Positions 8,685-17,745 of a stretch of DNA of 64,000 nucleotides are shown in pieces. The translations under genes and the position numbers were made by a program. Numbering within the stretch: position 1 is the first letter of the stretch; every line of letters begins with the position of its first letter. The DNA lies in contig OZ245751.1 of assembly GCA_965227445.1 (NCBI GenBank), positions 4,340,001-4,404,000 on the forward strand. The letters are read 5' to 3'. The DNA comes from DT-110 sp030148525 (GTDB lineage: Bacteria; Bacteroidota; Bacteroidia; Chitinophagales; Saprospiraceae). The notes beneath the pieces were generated by a model, which did not search any database, was not told the DNA's origin, and worked only from the letters and a program-made list of their open reading frames with translations.

Positions 8685-9881
8685 ATGTTAGCTACTGAGC
8701 AAATTCAACGTTACCGCCTGGAAACCCCGGGCACACAACACCATATTCACCTGAACAATGCCGGAGCGGCCCTGATGCCGGAGCCCGTAATGGAGGCTAT
8801 CAAGCGGCACCTGGAACTGGAAAGCGACCACGGCGGCTACGAAGCAGCCGCCATGGCCAGGGGGCGAATCCAGGGGTTTTATCAGTCGCTGGCCAAGCTC
8901 CTGAAATGCGAACCGCGGAATATTGCTTTTGCCACCAATGCCACCGATGCCTATTCACGGGCATTGAGTGCCATTCCGTTCCGGAAGGGAGATAGTATTC
9001 TGACCACCCGGGAAGACTATGTTTCGAACCAATTAGCGTTCCTGCAACTCGTCAACAGATTCGGTATCAAGATCCGGTACGCCGATACCCTGCCCGCCGG
9101 TGGTGTGGATCCGGATTCAGTGCGTGACATGATCCAAAAAGAGCGTCCAAGGTTGGTGGCCGTCACCCATATGCCTACCTACTCGGGACTCATTCAGGAT
9201 GTAGCGGCAGTAGGCCGGATTTGCCGGGAGCACGATATCCTGTATTTGGTGGACGGATGTCAAACAGCCGGTCAGTTAGACCTGGACATGAGGGAGATCG
9301 GCTGCGACTTTTTTAGTGCCACCTTCCGGAAGTTCCTGCGGGGGCCCAGAGGTACCGGCTTTTTATTCGTCTCGGACCGAGTTCTAGAAAGCGGGTTGCA
9401 TCCTCTCTTCATTGACCTGCACAGTGCGAACTGGACCGGCGATACCACCTACCGGCTTGCGGACAGTGCCCGCAGGTTTGAGCTCTGGGAACGAGCTTAC
9501 GCACTCGTACTTGGCGCCCGGGCAGCAACCGAATACGCTCTGGCAGTCAATACGGCACACATCGAGCAACGGGTCCGTCAGCTGGCCAAAGACTTGCGTC
9601 AAAAACTGGAGTCGGTCGATAAGATCGAGGTCCTCGACCGGGGGACAGCCCTGGGCGGTATTGTCACTTTGCACGTTCCCGGATGGAGTCCGAATAACCT
9701 AAAGGCAGTCCTGGATCAGGCAACCATTAATTGCAGCCTGGTACATATAGAATCCGCACGTTTTGACTTCCAGGAACGGGATATCGAATGGGCTCTGCGC
9801 CTGTCGCCCCATTACTACAACCTGAATGCCGAGCTGGACGAAGTCACCGGCATCCTCGACGAGCATATCAACAGATCATGA
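8685..9881 (+). CDS. Class V aminotransferase (PLP-dependent, isopenicillin-N epimerase/cysteine desulfurase-like)
   Basis: 398 residues. Fold type I PLP enzyme of aminotransferase class V. HLNNAGAALMP opens the substrate-binding region, YLVDGCQTAGQ carries the pyridine-nitrogen aspartate, and the Schiff-base lysine is K216 in SATFRKFLRGPRGTGFL. The GPRGTGFL motif is typical of the subgroup annotated as isopenicillin-N epimerase or selenocysteine-lyase-like; the real substrate cannot be told. The stop overlaps the start of the next acetyltransferase by 4 bp (ATGA), suggesting translational coupling. Confidence 0.88.
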   Translation: MLATEQIQRYRLETPGTQHHIHLNNAGAALMPEPVMEAIKRHLELESDHGGYEAAAMARGRIQGFYQSLAKLLKCEPRNIAFATNATDAYSRALSAIPFRKGDSILTTREDYVSNQLAFLQLVNRFGIKIRYADTLPAGGVDPDSVRDMIQKERPRLVAVTHMPTYSGLIQDVAAVGRICREHDILYLVDGCQTAGQLDLDMREIGCDFFSATFRKFLRGPRGTGFLFVSDRVLESGLHPLFIDLHSANWTGDTTYRLADSARRFELWERAYALVLGARAATEYALAVNTAHIEQRVRQLAKDLRQKLESVDKIEVLDRGTALGGIVTLHVPGWSPNNLKAVLDQATINCSLVHIESARFDFQERDIEWALRLSPHYYNLNAELDEVTGILDEHINRS

Positions 9882-10420
9882 ATGCAGACCGGACCACCAT
9901 AGAGCATGGGGACATCCTTATAATACCCGCCCACCCCGACCAGGCAGAGGATCTATTCGAACTGCTGCAACGGGAACGGTCCAACCTGAAAGAATACGTA
10001 CCCTGGGTTTCCGAAACACAGAGCCTTGCCGATACCCGGCGGTTTCTGCAGGAATCGGACCTCTTTAACCGGGGTGGCCAAAAACTTATTTCCATGATCT
10101 ATTATCAGGGAAAAATGGCCGGGTCGATCGGATTGCTGAGGATCAACCGCCATCACCGCTCGGCCGAGATGGGTTTCTGGCTGAGCAGGGACAACGAAGG
10201 TCAGAGCATTATGTCAACCGCTGCCCGCTTGCTCGTAAACTATGTCTTTGACCAGACAACCATCCACCGCCTGGAAATAAAGATTCCATCCGGTAATGTG
10301 CGGGCTCAGCGCATTCCCCATGTCTTAGGATTTCAACACGAAGGCACCCTTAGGCAGGGCGCCTTCCAACACGGGCAATTTCTCGACCTCGAATTGTACG
10401 CCCTCCTTCGGTCGGATTGA
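9878..10420 (+). CDS. RimJ/RimL-type GNAT N-acetyltransferase
   Basis: 180 residues from ATG 9878, which overlaps the upstream stop; a longer in-frame start at 9788 lies inside the aminotransferase and is rejected. The pattern LLQRERSNLKEYVPWV, then AGSIGLLRINRHHRSAEMGFWLS, NEGQSIMSTAARLLVNYVF, HRLEIKI and VLGFQHEGTLRQG matches ribosomal-protein serine acetyltransferases (RimL/YdaF group). It transfers acetyl from acetyl-CoA to an amine; the target here is unknown. It is coupled to the PLP enzyme, so the pair may act on one metabolite, which is inference. Confidence 0.88.
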   Translation: MNADRTTIEHGDILIIPAHPDQAEDLFELLQRERSNLKEYVPWVSETQSLADTRRFLQESDLFNRGGQKLISMIYYQGKMAGSIGLLRINRHHRSAEMGFWLSRDNEGQSIMSTAARLLVNYVFDQTTIHRLEIKIPSGNVRAQRIPHVLGFQHEGTLRQGAFQHGQFLDLELYALLRSD

Positions 10421-10464
10421 CACCAATACATCCAACAATTTTTTTATAAAAGAGCTACAAGGAC

Positions 10465-10495
10465 TTGCATTAGCCAATGTATTGTTTTATATTGC
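10465..10495 (+). promoter_or_regulatory. Possible promoter of the S24 regulator
   Basis: TTG at 10465-10467, 20 bases, then TATATTGC at 10488-10495. This is one mismatch from TAnnTTTG. It would give a leader of about 40 bases. Confidence 0.3.
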
Positions 10496-10540
10496 AACCA
10501 AATCGTTGTTTTTTGTTTGAATTAATACCCTACACCAGCC

Positions 10541-11284
10541 ATGATTCGGGAAGATCGCATAGCCTTGAACAGACGTTTTCGCAAAGTATTCAAGCTCCTG
10601 GAGGAGCGAGGAGATATTGTACTTAATGACCGCAACGGGCGGGGTATTGGCGATTTCGCCGAAAAAGTACTTGGTAACCGGGCCTACGGTCACATTATCA
10701 GAGCTTTCCTGAATCCAGATGATAAGCGGTGTATCGACTACCGCCACGCACGTTCCATCTGCCACGAATACGGAGTTAATGAATCGTATCTCATCGACGG
10801 CGTTGGTACGCCCTTTGGATTCGACGTTCCCGATTCCGGCAGCTTTCCGGCGGATGCCGATGCTGCTCCCCGCGGTAACATTTTGCTCACCACTACCGAA
10901 GCCTTTGCCGGTACCTCCGTCGATGTAGGTGGTTTTGCGAAGGAAGATGTGGAATATTTCAGCATACCCGGCCTGAGTGGCAGCGGGATGGTTGCCTTTC
11001 CGATTAACGGTAACAGTATGGAGCCGGTCATTATGGACAATGACCTTGTGGTATGCCGGGAGATTAACGGGCCCCACGAACTCAGAGATAATAAAATATA
11101 CGCCGTCAAAAACAACGGCTCCATTTGGGTAAAATACGTCCAAAAGGTAGACGATCACAACGGGCGCGTTACCCACCTCAAACTGATATCAGCTAATCAC
11201 CTGGAGCACGATCCGTTCGTAGAAGAGGTTAATGAATATACCCGCCTGTACCAGGTAGTGCGGCGGATCAGTGAATTCGAATAA
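10541..11284 (+). CDS. S24/LexA-like peptidase-fold regulator
   Basis: 247 residues. The N-terminal ~90 residues are helical and could form a DNA-binding domain (KVFKLLEERGDIVLNDRNG, ARSICHEYGVNESYLIDG). The C-terminal part is an S24 domain: the catalytic serine is S159 in INGNSMEPVIMDNDLVV and the lysine is K198 in NGSIWVKYV. Such proteins are usually phage-type or stress repressors that self-cleave when activated. No Ala-Gly cleavage site is obvious in the linker and no DNA-damage genes adjoin it, so the signal is unknown. Confidence 0.8.
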   Translation: MIREDRIALNRRFRKVFKLLEERGDIVLNDRNGRGIGDFAEKVLGNRAYGHIIRAFLNPDDKRCIDYRHARSICHEYGVNESYLIDGVGTPFGFDVPDSGSFPADADAAPRGNILLTTTEAFAGTSVDVGGFAKEDVEYFSIPGLSGSGMVAFPINGNSMEPVIMDNDLVVCREINGPHELRDNKIYAVKNNGSIWVKYVQKVDDHNGRVTHLKLISANHLEHDPFVEEVNEYTRLYQVVRRISEFE

Positions 11285-11549
11285 CCCGTTTACAGCGTTT
11301 TACAATAATCCCGAACAGAAGAAACACTACACCTGACACAATTGGTTTGGGTGATGCCCGATCAGTAGCTAGTCAGCGGATGCGGCTTCCCGGGTAATAG
11401 TAATGCTCCGGGTACGTCAGCGCCAATAAAACCTCCCTGAAACCGAAGGTTGGATCGCACACTATTGGGAAGACCTCCTCTGTCGTTCGATACCGGCCAA
11501 TGAAGTTAGGGTTTTCGAAATCTTACATTTTCCTGCTGTTATTTTGTCC
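11285..11549 (+). other. Non-coding stretch ending in a strong terminator, possible small RNA or long 3' UTR
   Basis: I see no convincing coding frame in these 265 bases. The interval contains an imperfect hairpin around CCCGGGTAATAGTAATGCTCCGGG (11388-11411) and runs into the terminator at 11550. It does not match tmRNA, RNase P RNA or SRP RNA landmarks I know. It may simply be the 3' UTR of the S24 gene. Confidence 0.3.
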
Positions 11550-11581
11550 CCGGCCTGGATTTCGTCCAGGCCGGTTTTCTT
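11550..11581 (+). terminator. Intrinsic terminator
   Basis: Perfect 10-bp stem CCGGCCTGGA / TCCAGGCCGG with a 5-base loop, followed by TTTTCTT on the plus strand. There is no T tract on the other strand, so it serves plus-strand transcription. Confidence 0.85.
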
Positions 11582-11632
11582 GTGCTTGCCAGGATCGCTT
11601 CATTCGCCGGGCTGCCTGCTTCAGCAAGGTCA

Positions 11633-12376
11633 CTACCCCAGGCGCTGGCGCATGCTTTCGTACAACATGATTCCGGCCGCCACGGATACGTTGAAGGAAT
11701 CCGTTTTCCCTCGCTGTGGAATGATGAACCGCTGATCCGACATTTTGGCGATGCTGGGGCTGATGCCTCGTCCTTCAGCTCCCAGTATAAAGGCCACCGG
11801 CCCGGTGAGGTCGATATCCATCAACCGCTCCTCCGCCGTGAGGTCGCTGGCGAGAACACGCACCCCCGATTGTTGCAGATACTCAATGGCTGCCGGCAAA
11901 CTACTTTCCCGGCAAACAGGAATATCACGCAAGGCACCGGCCGAGGTTTTCAGCGCTTCGGCGTTCAGCAAGGGTGTTTTATTGCGTCCCATTACAATAG
12001 CGTGAGCGCCGGCAATTTCCGCCGAACGGGCAATTGCACCAAAATTGCGTACATCGGTTACCCCGTCGAGCAAAATAAACAAGGGCATAGCGGATTGCTC
12101 AAACAATAAAGGCAATAAATTCTCCAATCGCTGGAAACCAACCGGAGCCATGAAGGCAATCACTCCCTGGTGGTTACCCCGCACAAGACTATTCAGCCGG
12201 TCCTTGGGTACCATTTGCAGGGGAATATTCCGATCGCGGGTTAAATGTCGCAATTCCTTTTCAAGCTCACCACGCGTATCGCGCTGGAGCAGTACCTTAT
12301 CAATGGAAGCATTAGCCTGAATAGCCTCCACTACCGGATGCCGGCCAAAAATGATCTGATTCGCTGATTCCTTCAT
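11633..12376 (-). CDS. rlmB: 23S rRNA (guanosine-2'-O-)-methyltransferase RlmB, SpoU/TrmH family
   Basis: 247 residues from ATG 12376. An upstream ATG at 12439 would add 21 atypical residues; family members usually begin just before IIFGRHPVVEAI. The N-terminal L30e-like substrate-binding domain is followed by the SPOUT knot: LDGVTDVRNFGAIARSAE (motif 1), GAEGRGIS (motif 2), and IPQRGKTDSFNVSVAAGIMLYE (motif 3). It methylates the G2251-equivalent of 23S rRNA with SAM. It stands alone, divergent from the M36 peptidase gene. Confidence 0.93.
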   Translation of the reverse strand: MKESANQIIFGRHPVVEAIQANASIDKVLLQRDTRGELEKELRHLTRDRNIPLQMVPKDRLNSLVRGNHQGVIAFMAPVGFQRLENLLPLLFEQSAMPLFILLDGVTDVRNFGAIARSAEIAGAHAIVMGRNKTPLLNAEALKTSAGALRDIPVCRESSLPAAIEYLQQSGVRVLASDLTAEERLMDIDLTGPVAFILGAEGRGISPSIAKMSDQRFIIPQRGKTDSFNVSVAAGIMLYESMRQRLG

Positions 12377-12648
12377 GCTGTAAAGGTCTGAAAAAATTGA
12401 CATACCGCATTCATGTCGCGGACAAAGGCTTTTGAGCATATTGATCCTCTGGAAGTATGCTACCCATTCGTTCTTATCGGGCTAACCGGACTCCAGGCAT
12501 ATTTTGTTAGTGGTATATCGTGTAGCCGACAAGCTATTGCCAATAAACCGTTTAATCTGTCGTCTATCCGGTAAATAACTAACAATCAAACTGGCCCGAA
12601 TTTTGGTTATATAGTTATACATTTACCCACTGCATTTCAATACCACAC

Positions 12649-15600
12649 ATGATGACAATCCGCTTACTCATAGTTGCTACTCTTATTCTAACCACCACGG
12701 TTACCGGCTGGAGCCAACAGCAAACCGCTCTTGATCGCGCCCTTCGCCACCTGGAGGAACACCGCGAGGCCTGGGGACTCGAACAAAGTGACCTCGATGA
12801 TCTGATCGTATCCGATACCTATTTCTCAAACCATAATGGCGTACAACACATCTACCTAAAGCAGCGCTACCGTGGTATCCCCATCTTTAATGCACTGGCA
12901 GGCGTGCACATTCGTCCCGACGGAGAGATCTTAATTGGTAACCAGCGCCTGGAAGCGAATATTGCCCAGCGAGTCACCACTTTGCGATCCGCTTCCATGC
13001 CAGCTGATCGCGCCCTGCAGTCCATCGTGCAACGCATTAGTCCAAAGGCAGAGGTACTGCCACGTTCCATGAAACCCACTACCGGACAAAGCCTGCGATT
13101 TACCGGAGGAGATGTTTCCTCACATCCCATTACACTTGAACTGCAATATGTTCCCATGCCGGATGGCTCCCTAAAATTAGCCTGGGGTACTACCATTGTC
13201 GAGGTTGATGGTCCGGATGCCTGGTTGATCCACGTTGATGCGACCACGGGCGTGCCCCTTGAACAGCGGAACATCACCGTCAGTTGTTCCTTTGACCATT
13301 CCGAAGGTGAACATTGCGAAGCTGCTGAAGGGCATACCACCAGAGCATTCACTCCCGTTCAGCAAAAGCTGGCCGGGCAAAAGCTGGCCGGGCAAATGCT
13401 GGTCGACGAAGCTCAATACCGGGTATTTCCGGTACCCGTGGAAGCACCGATCTTTGGGACAAGGGAATTGGTGGTCAACCCGGCCGATCCAACGGCCAGC
13501 CCCTTTGGCTGGCACGATAACGATGGCAAAGAAGGGGCTGATTTCACCACAACTCGTGGTAATAATGTGCATGCCTACCTGGATGTCATCCCCGATAACG
13601 CCCCCGACGATCCCAATTTTCCAAATGGTGGGGAAGAGCTTACCTTTGATTTCCCCCTCGACCTCAGTAGCACGCCCGACACCTACGAAGAGGCCGTGCT
13701 GACGCAGATGTTTTATATGAATAACATCATGCACGACTTTACCTATTACTACGGGTTTGATGAGAATGCCGGGAATTTCCAGGACTTCAACTACGGCCGT
13801 GGCGGGCGTGGCACCGATTTTGTCCGGGCCGAAACCCAGGATGGCTCAGGACTCAATAACGCTAATTTTCTGACCCTTCCCGATGGGGAGTTTGGTCGTA
13901 TGCAAATGTTCCTTTGGGCATCGAGCACGAATGCCCGGGTCGACATTTCCGGACCCTCGGTGATGGGTGACAATCGCTTTCGGTTTGGTACGGCTTCTTT
14001 TGGGCCAATACTTCGCTCTGAGCTCAGCGGTCAGGTGATAGCCGTAATTAGTGACGACTTCGACAGCACCACCGGGTGCAGTGTTTTCTTTAACGGTAAT
14101 CAGGTAGCCGGCAAAATTGCCCTCATCAACCGGGGTGAATGCACATTCGAAGAAAAAGTAAAAAACGCTGAGGCTGCCGGGGCTATCGGGGTTATCATTG
14201 CCAACACGGAAAATAACATCCTGGGCATGGGTGGTACCGATACCATCCCCGATCCAGGCATTCCCTCAGTTAGTATTGCGAGTTCTTCGGGAGCCATTAT
14301 TCGGGATGCATTAAATGGGGGCCCCGTCAGTGTGACCATTGAAGTACCTCAATATCTGGACTCCGGATTTGACAATGGCGTAATCGCTCACGAATACGGC
14401 CACGGCATTTCCAATCGATTAACGGGAGGCCCCTCGGAAGCCTTTTGCCTGTTCAATGACGAACAAATGGGTGAAGGCTGGAGCGACTTTTTCGCCTTAG
14501 TCACAACCGTGCGACCCGACGACACCGGAGAATTACCGCGAGGCATTGGTAATTACGTGACCGGACGTGACATCCGCGGTCGGGGGATTCGCCGTCAGCC
14601 CTACTCTACCAATTTGGATATTAATGACCAGACCTACGATGACATTATAGGCACCAACGCCCCTCACCCCCTCGGTGAAATTTGGGCAGCAACACTATGG
14701 GACCTGTACTGGGCCCTGGTCGATGAATATGGGTACGACCCTGACCTGTACACGGGTACTGGCGGAAATAACATCGCCATCCAATTGGTTATGGACGGCA
14801 TGAAACTGCAAGAGTGCCGTCCCGGATTTATCGATGGACGTGACGCCATCCTGGCCGCCGATGCCATCAATAATAATGGTGCCAACGAATGCCTGCTTTG
14901 GGAAGTTTTTGCTCGTCGTGGATTGGGCTGGAATGCCGACCAGGGCTCCTCGGGCACCCGCAACGACAATATTGAAAATTACGATGTACGCCCGGAGTGC
15001 CTCCGCGAAGTCAAGATCGAAAAGACCTCTACCCCGCTAATTGCTGCCGGTGATACGTTTCAGGTACAACTACTTATTACCAATGACAAGTTGGAAACCG
15101 TAACGGATGTGATGGTTTCGGATCTTATTCCCGCCAACGCCACCCTCCTCCCCAACACGCTGGCCGGTGGGCAGGAAGTATCGATTTCCGGCAATGAGGT
15201 GGTATTTTCAGTTGGCCCTTTGCTTTCCGGCCAGTCGATTCAACTGAACTACGAACTGGTCAGTGACCCTTCACTGGCTTCTCGCCCCCTTTTCATGGAC
15301 GACATGGAGAGCGGAATTGGTGGCTGGAGACTTCGAAGCCGGATTGGCCAGGAAGGTTGGCGCCTTTCGGATGCCCGTTCCAATTCTGGTTCCTTTGCCT
15401 GGTACGTTCCCAATTCCGAAAACGAGCAGGATCAATCACTGCAATTACTCCGGGCGGTACCCCTGACAAACGGCACCCCCGTTTTGCGTTTTTACCATTC
15501 TTTTGATATTGAACCAGGACTCGACGGCGCTATCCTGGAAACAGCTACCGATGGTGGTTTTTCCTGGGATCCACTAACCGAGGACGTTTTCATTCGGCAA

Positions 15601-16191
15601 GGGTATACCGGTCGGATTGCTCCCGGCACCCTTGGTGAATCCGATCTCGATGGATTCTGGGGAGGACAACCCGATTTTCAGGCCTCTTACGTAGACCTCA
15701 CCGCTTTTCAGGGAGAGGATTTCAGTGTTCGCTTCCGCTTTGGTGCCAACCAGGAAACCAGTCAGAATCCGTTGGTAACGGAGGGGTGGTACGTGGATGA
15801 TGTAGCCATTTTCGACATGATCAATTACCAAAGCGAAGCTTGCGTCACCACTGCCGAAGGCGACCAAGCCTGCGCGGAAGCCCGCCGGGGCGGCACCATT
15901 GTGGAGGTGGAAGAGCTGACCACCTCGATCGAAGAGCACGTAGCTAATGCAGAGATATCGATTTTTCCCAATCCGGCAATCAGCCGGATCAACGTACAAC
16001 TCAGCGAAGACATCGGCAATTACCACCTCGAAATACTGTCCATCGACGGACGCACTATGCTACAGCGAACTTCCCGCGACTTGCGGTCTTCGCTGGATGT
16101 ATCGGCCTTGCCCGCCGGTATATACGTATTGTCCATTGAAACGGAGACGGATCGCCTGGTAAGGCGTTTGGTAATTGAAGCTGGTAAATAG
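12649..16191 (+). CDS. Secreted M36 (fungalysin-type) metallopeptidase with PA domain and type IX sorting domain
   Basis: 1180 residues. Signal peptide 1-23, then an FTP-type propeptide (about 35-250). The catalytic M36 domain carries HEYGH at about 581-585 and the third zinc ligand in GEGWSDFF near 608. A PA insert (about 450-560, KIALINRGECTFEEKV) lies inside the catalytic region. A DUF11-like domain (about 785-870), a jelly-roll/MAM-like domain and a type IX sorting domain (FPNPAISRINVQL to the end) follow. It is exported, sorted across the outer membrane and degrades extracellular protein. A 15-bp in-frame duplication near 13366 gives KLAGQKLAGQ. No obvious operon partner. Confidence 0.94.
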   Translation: MMTIRLLIVATLILTTTVTGWSQQQTALDRALRHLEEHREAWGLEQSDLDDLIVSDTYFSNHNGVQHIYLKQRYRGIPIFNALAGVHIRPDGEILIGNQRLEANIAQRVTTLRSASMPADRALQSIVQRISPKAEVLPRSMKPTTGQSLRFTGGDVSSHPITLELQYVPMPDGSLKLAWGTTIVEVDGPDAWLIHVDATTGVPLEQRNITVSCSFDHSEGEHCEAAEGHTTRAFTPVQQKLAGQKLAGQMLVDEAQYRVFPVPVEAPIFGTRELVVNPADPTASPFGWHDNDGKEGADFTTTRGNNVHAYLDVIPDNAPDDPNFPNGGEELTFDFPLDLSSTPDTYEEAVLTQMFYMNNIMHDFTYYYGFDENAGNFQDFNYGRGGRGTDFVRAETQDGSGLNNANFLTLPDGEFGRMQMFLWASSTNARVDISGPSVMGDNRFRFGTASFGPILRSELSGQVIAVISDDFDSTTGCSVFFNGNQVAGKIALINRGECTFEEKVKNAEAAGAIGVIIANTENNILGMGGTDTIPDPGIPSVSIASSSGAIIRDALNGGPVSVTIEVPQYLDSGFDNGVIAHEYGHGISNRLTGGPSEAFCLFNDEQMGEGWSDFFALVTTVRPDDTGELPRGIGNYVTGRDIRGRGIRRQPYSTNLDINDQTYDDIIGTNAPHPLGEIWAATLWDLYWALVDEYGYDPDLYTGTGGNNIAIQLVMDGMKLQECRPGFIDGRDAILAADAINNNGANECLLWEVFARRGLGWNADQGSSGTRNDNIENYDVRPECLREVKIEKTSTPLIAAGDTFQVQLLITNDKLETVTDVMVSDLIPANATLLPNTLAGGQEVSISGNEVVFSVGPLLSGQSIQLNYELVSDPSLASRPLFMDDMESGIGGWRLRSRIGQEGWRLSDARSNSGSFAWYVPNSENEQDQSLQLLRAVPLTNGTPVLRFYHSFDIEPGLDGAILETATDGGFSWDPLTEDVFIRQGYTGRIAPGTLGESDLDGFWGGQPDFQASYVDLTAFQGEDFSVRFRFGANQETSQNPLVTEGWYVDDVAIFDMINYQSEACVTTAEGDQACAEARRGGTIVEVEELTTSIEEHVANAEISIFPNPAISRINVQLSEDIGNYHLEILSIDGRTMLQRTSRDLRSSLDVSALPAGIYVLSIETETDRLVRRLVIEAGK

Positions 16192-16194
16192 CGA

Positions 16195-16246
16195 GAGGTT
16201 GGGCCTAGACTATTTCGTAAAATAATGATAATCAAGGCCCAACCTC
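16195..16246. terminator. Long inverted repeat, bidirectional terminator between convergent genes
   Basis: A 12-bp perfect stem (GAGGTTGGGCCT, 16195-16206, against AGGCCCAACCTC, 16235-16246) encloses a second small hairpin TATTT-cgta-AAATA at 16211-16224. It sits 4 bp after the M36 stop and 43 bp from the stop of the convergent gene. There is no strong T tract, so termination is inferred from structure and place. Confidence 0.6.
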
Positions 16247-16288
16247 ACGTTTATATACCTTTCGGAAAAAAGAACAAAGCTGTATTCA

Positions 16289-17167
16289 TTAATTGGTACC
16301 CGGTTTAGCCTCCTCTTGGAGGATTCGCAACACCTCCCGATCCATAGGCTCCCTGTGCTCTACTTTTTCAAACCATTTCTCAGCCAGCTTTTCATCCCCC
16401 TCTCTCAGGGCAATCAATCCACATAGCGACATGATAGCATCATCCAGGCCCTTCAACATTTTGCCGGATTGCAAGCCGATAGCATCGCGAAGGGTCAGTA
16501 ATTGCCCCGTATTACTGATGGCAGGCTGATCCTTGAAGTAGTAGTTCAGCACCAGCCGTATGGAATCGGAAGCTGCGTAGGTTCCCCATACGACCACATT
16601 CGCTTCACAGACTTCTGCAGCCATGGGGGCTTCGTCAAGCGCCGCAATGGACGTGGAACTTCCCAGATGGGCACGGACCGACAATCGGTTTTCTGCCGAT
16701 AATTCATTAATGCGGTCCCGAATGACCACTTGCGGGCGAGCTTCGCCACCACCTACATTTTCGAAAGGAACGATGAGTACCCGATTGGAAATATCGGGCG
16801 GATAAGTCGGGCAGTCTTTAGTTTGGCTCTGGTATATCCACCAACCAACAGCTGCGCTGAGGGCGATCAAAATACCGGCAAGCCAGAAAATTCTTCGTTG
16901 TTTACGTCTGACCGTGGCCTTCCCGGGCGGCTGGACCAGCGACAGTAAGCGGTCGTTCAACCGATTTACCCGAACCTGCCGTTCTTCGTAGCTTAGCACC
17001 CCTTTCTGATGGTCGCGTTGTACCTGTTGGTACTCAGCCTCCAATACGTCGAGGCTGGCCTCCAGGGATGTATCCGGGACCTTGTCACGAATGAGAGCTA
17101 CTGCATCCTGAAATCGGCCAGCAGCCAGATGTTTAGCAATAGTTCGGCGATCGGTAGCAGGTATCAA
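16289..17167 (-). CDS. Membrane protein with EAD11-like N-terminal domain and TolB/FlgO-like C-terminal domain
   Basis: 292 residues. Residues 1-80 follow the effector-associated domain 11 pattern: IAKHLAAGRFQDAVALI, then YQQVQRDHQKGVLSYEE and VNRLNDRLLSLV. EADs are adaptor domains linking NTPase sensors to effectors in multi-component conflict systems. One membrane helix follows (about 93-113, WLAGILIALSAAVGWWIY). The rest is an extracytoplasmic domain starting NRVLIVPFENVGG, similar to TolB N-terminal/FlgO-like domains that build IPF(x)N strands. Near the end are a TPR-like helix pair and a partial coil. No NTPase, protease or other conflict partner is adjacent. Function unknown; the EAD11 match is by eye. 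Confidence 0.6.
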   Translation of the reverse strand: MIPATDRRTIAKHLAAGRFQDAVALIRDKVPDTSLEASLDVLEAEYQQVQRDHQKGVLSYEERQVRVNRLNDRLLSLVQPPGKATVRRKQRRIFWLAGILIALSAAVGWWIYQSQTKDCPTYPPDISNRVLIVPFENVGGGEARPQVVIRDRINELSAENRLSVRAHLGSSTSIAALDEAPMAAEVCEANVVVWGTYAASDSIRLVLNYYFKDQPAISNTGQLLTLRDAIGLQSGKMLKGLDDAIMSLCGLIALREGDEKLAEKWFEKVEHREPMDREVLRILQEEAKPGTN

Positions 17168-17282
17168 AATGTACTTTTCAGAAAAGATACTAGTTACATA
17201 GCAGAAAAGCTACGTTTCCGGTGCCTGCTATTATCCTCAAGGTGATTCGGTTGGGGATTTTTTGCAAAACCAATCAATGTGG

Positions 17283-17735
17283 TCAGACACCTGCATATTC
17301 CTGCAAGGCCGCCCGAAATGACTGACTACGACGAAGCTTCACCGAAAAACGTTTATAGCCACCCCCTACCCGGTATTTAATGGTAGTCTTTCGATCACTC
17401 TCCGCATCGACACTTTCGATATCGGAAAGCGGTATTCGGTGCAATTGCTGATAAATAGCTGCTGCCCAGGCAAAAAACCAGGGGGTCTGTAAACGCAATT
17501 CATCGTGGGTTACGATCACCGACAATACGCCGCGGGCTTCTCCGGCGCGGGTAATGAATGAATCGTGAGCGTAACCAGTGGCATTATCCTCCCTGAATAC
17601 AACCTGGTCCGCATCAACGGGTGGGTAATTTTTCAGGATTAGTTGATTCACGAAATAGTATCCGACAGCGACCAGAGTAAATGCCAGAATGGGAATGAAT
17701 ATGGACATTTTGCGGGTTTTCCGTACAAAATACAA
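17283..17735 (-). CDS. Small membrane-anchored protein with PH-like C-terminal domain
   Basis: 150 residues. One membrane helix near residues 11-32 (IFIPILAFTLVAVGYYFVNQL). The following ~110 residues are strand-rich (VLSVIVTHDELRLQTPWFF, IPLSDIESVDAES, YRVGGGYKRFSVKLR), a pattern seen in bacterial PH-like domains. An internal ATG at 17708 is an alternative start. It begins 10 bp after the arginase stop and is probably cotranscribed with it. The role is unknown. Confidence 0.7.
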   Translation of the reverse strand: MYFVRKTRKMSIFIPILAFTLVAVGYYFVNQLILKNYPPVDADQVVFREDNATGYAHDSFITRAGEARGVLSVIVTHDELRLQTPWFFAWAAAIYQQLHRIPLSDIESVDAESDRKTTIKYRVGGGYKRFSVKLRRSQSFRAALQEYAGV

Positions 17736-17745
17736 TTTCCCTGCT

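Noticed and set aside
10541..11284. LexA as the name of the S24-type regulator
   Set aside because: The N-terminal domain is not LexA-like, a clear self-cleavage site is missing and no SOS genes are adjacent, so only the family is given.
11388..11411. tmRNA, 6S, SRP or RNase P RNA in the non-coding stretch at 11285-11549
   Set aside because: None of the landmarks known to me (for example GAGGAAAGTCC of RNase P or a tRNA-like end) is present.
12649..16191. Frameshift or fusion in the very long M36 protein
   Set aside because: Domain order (propeptide, catalytic with PA insert, DUF11-like, sorting domain) is normal for secreted Bacteroidota peptidases.
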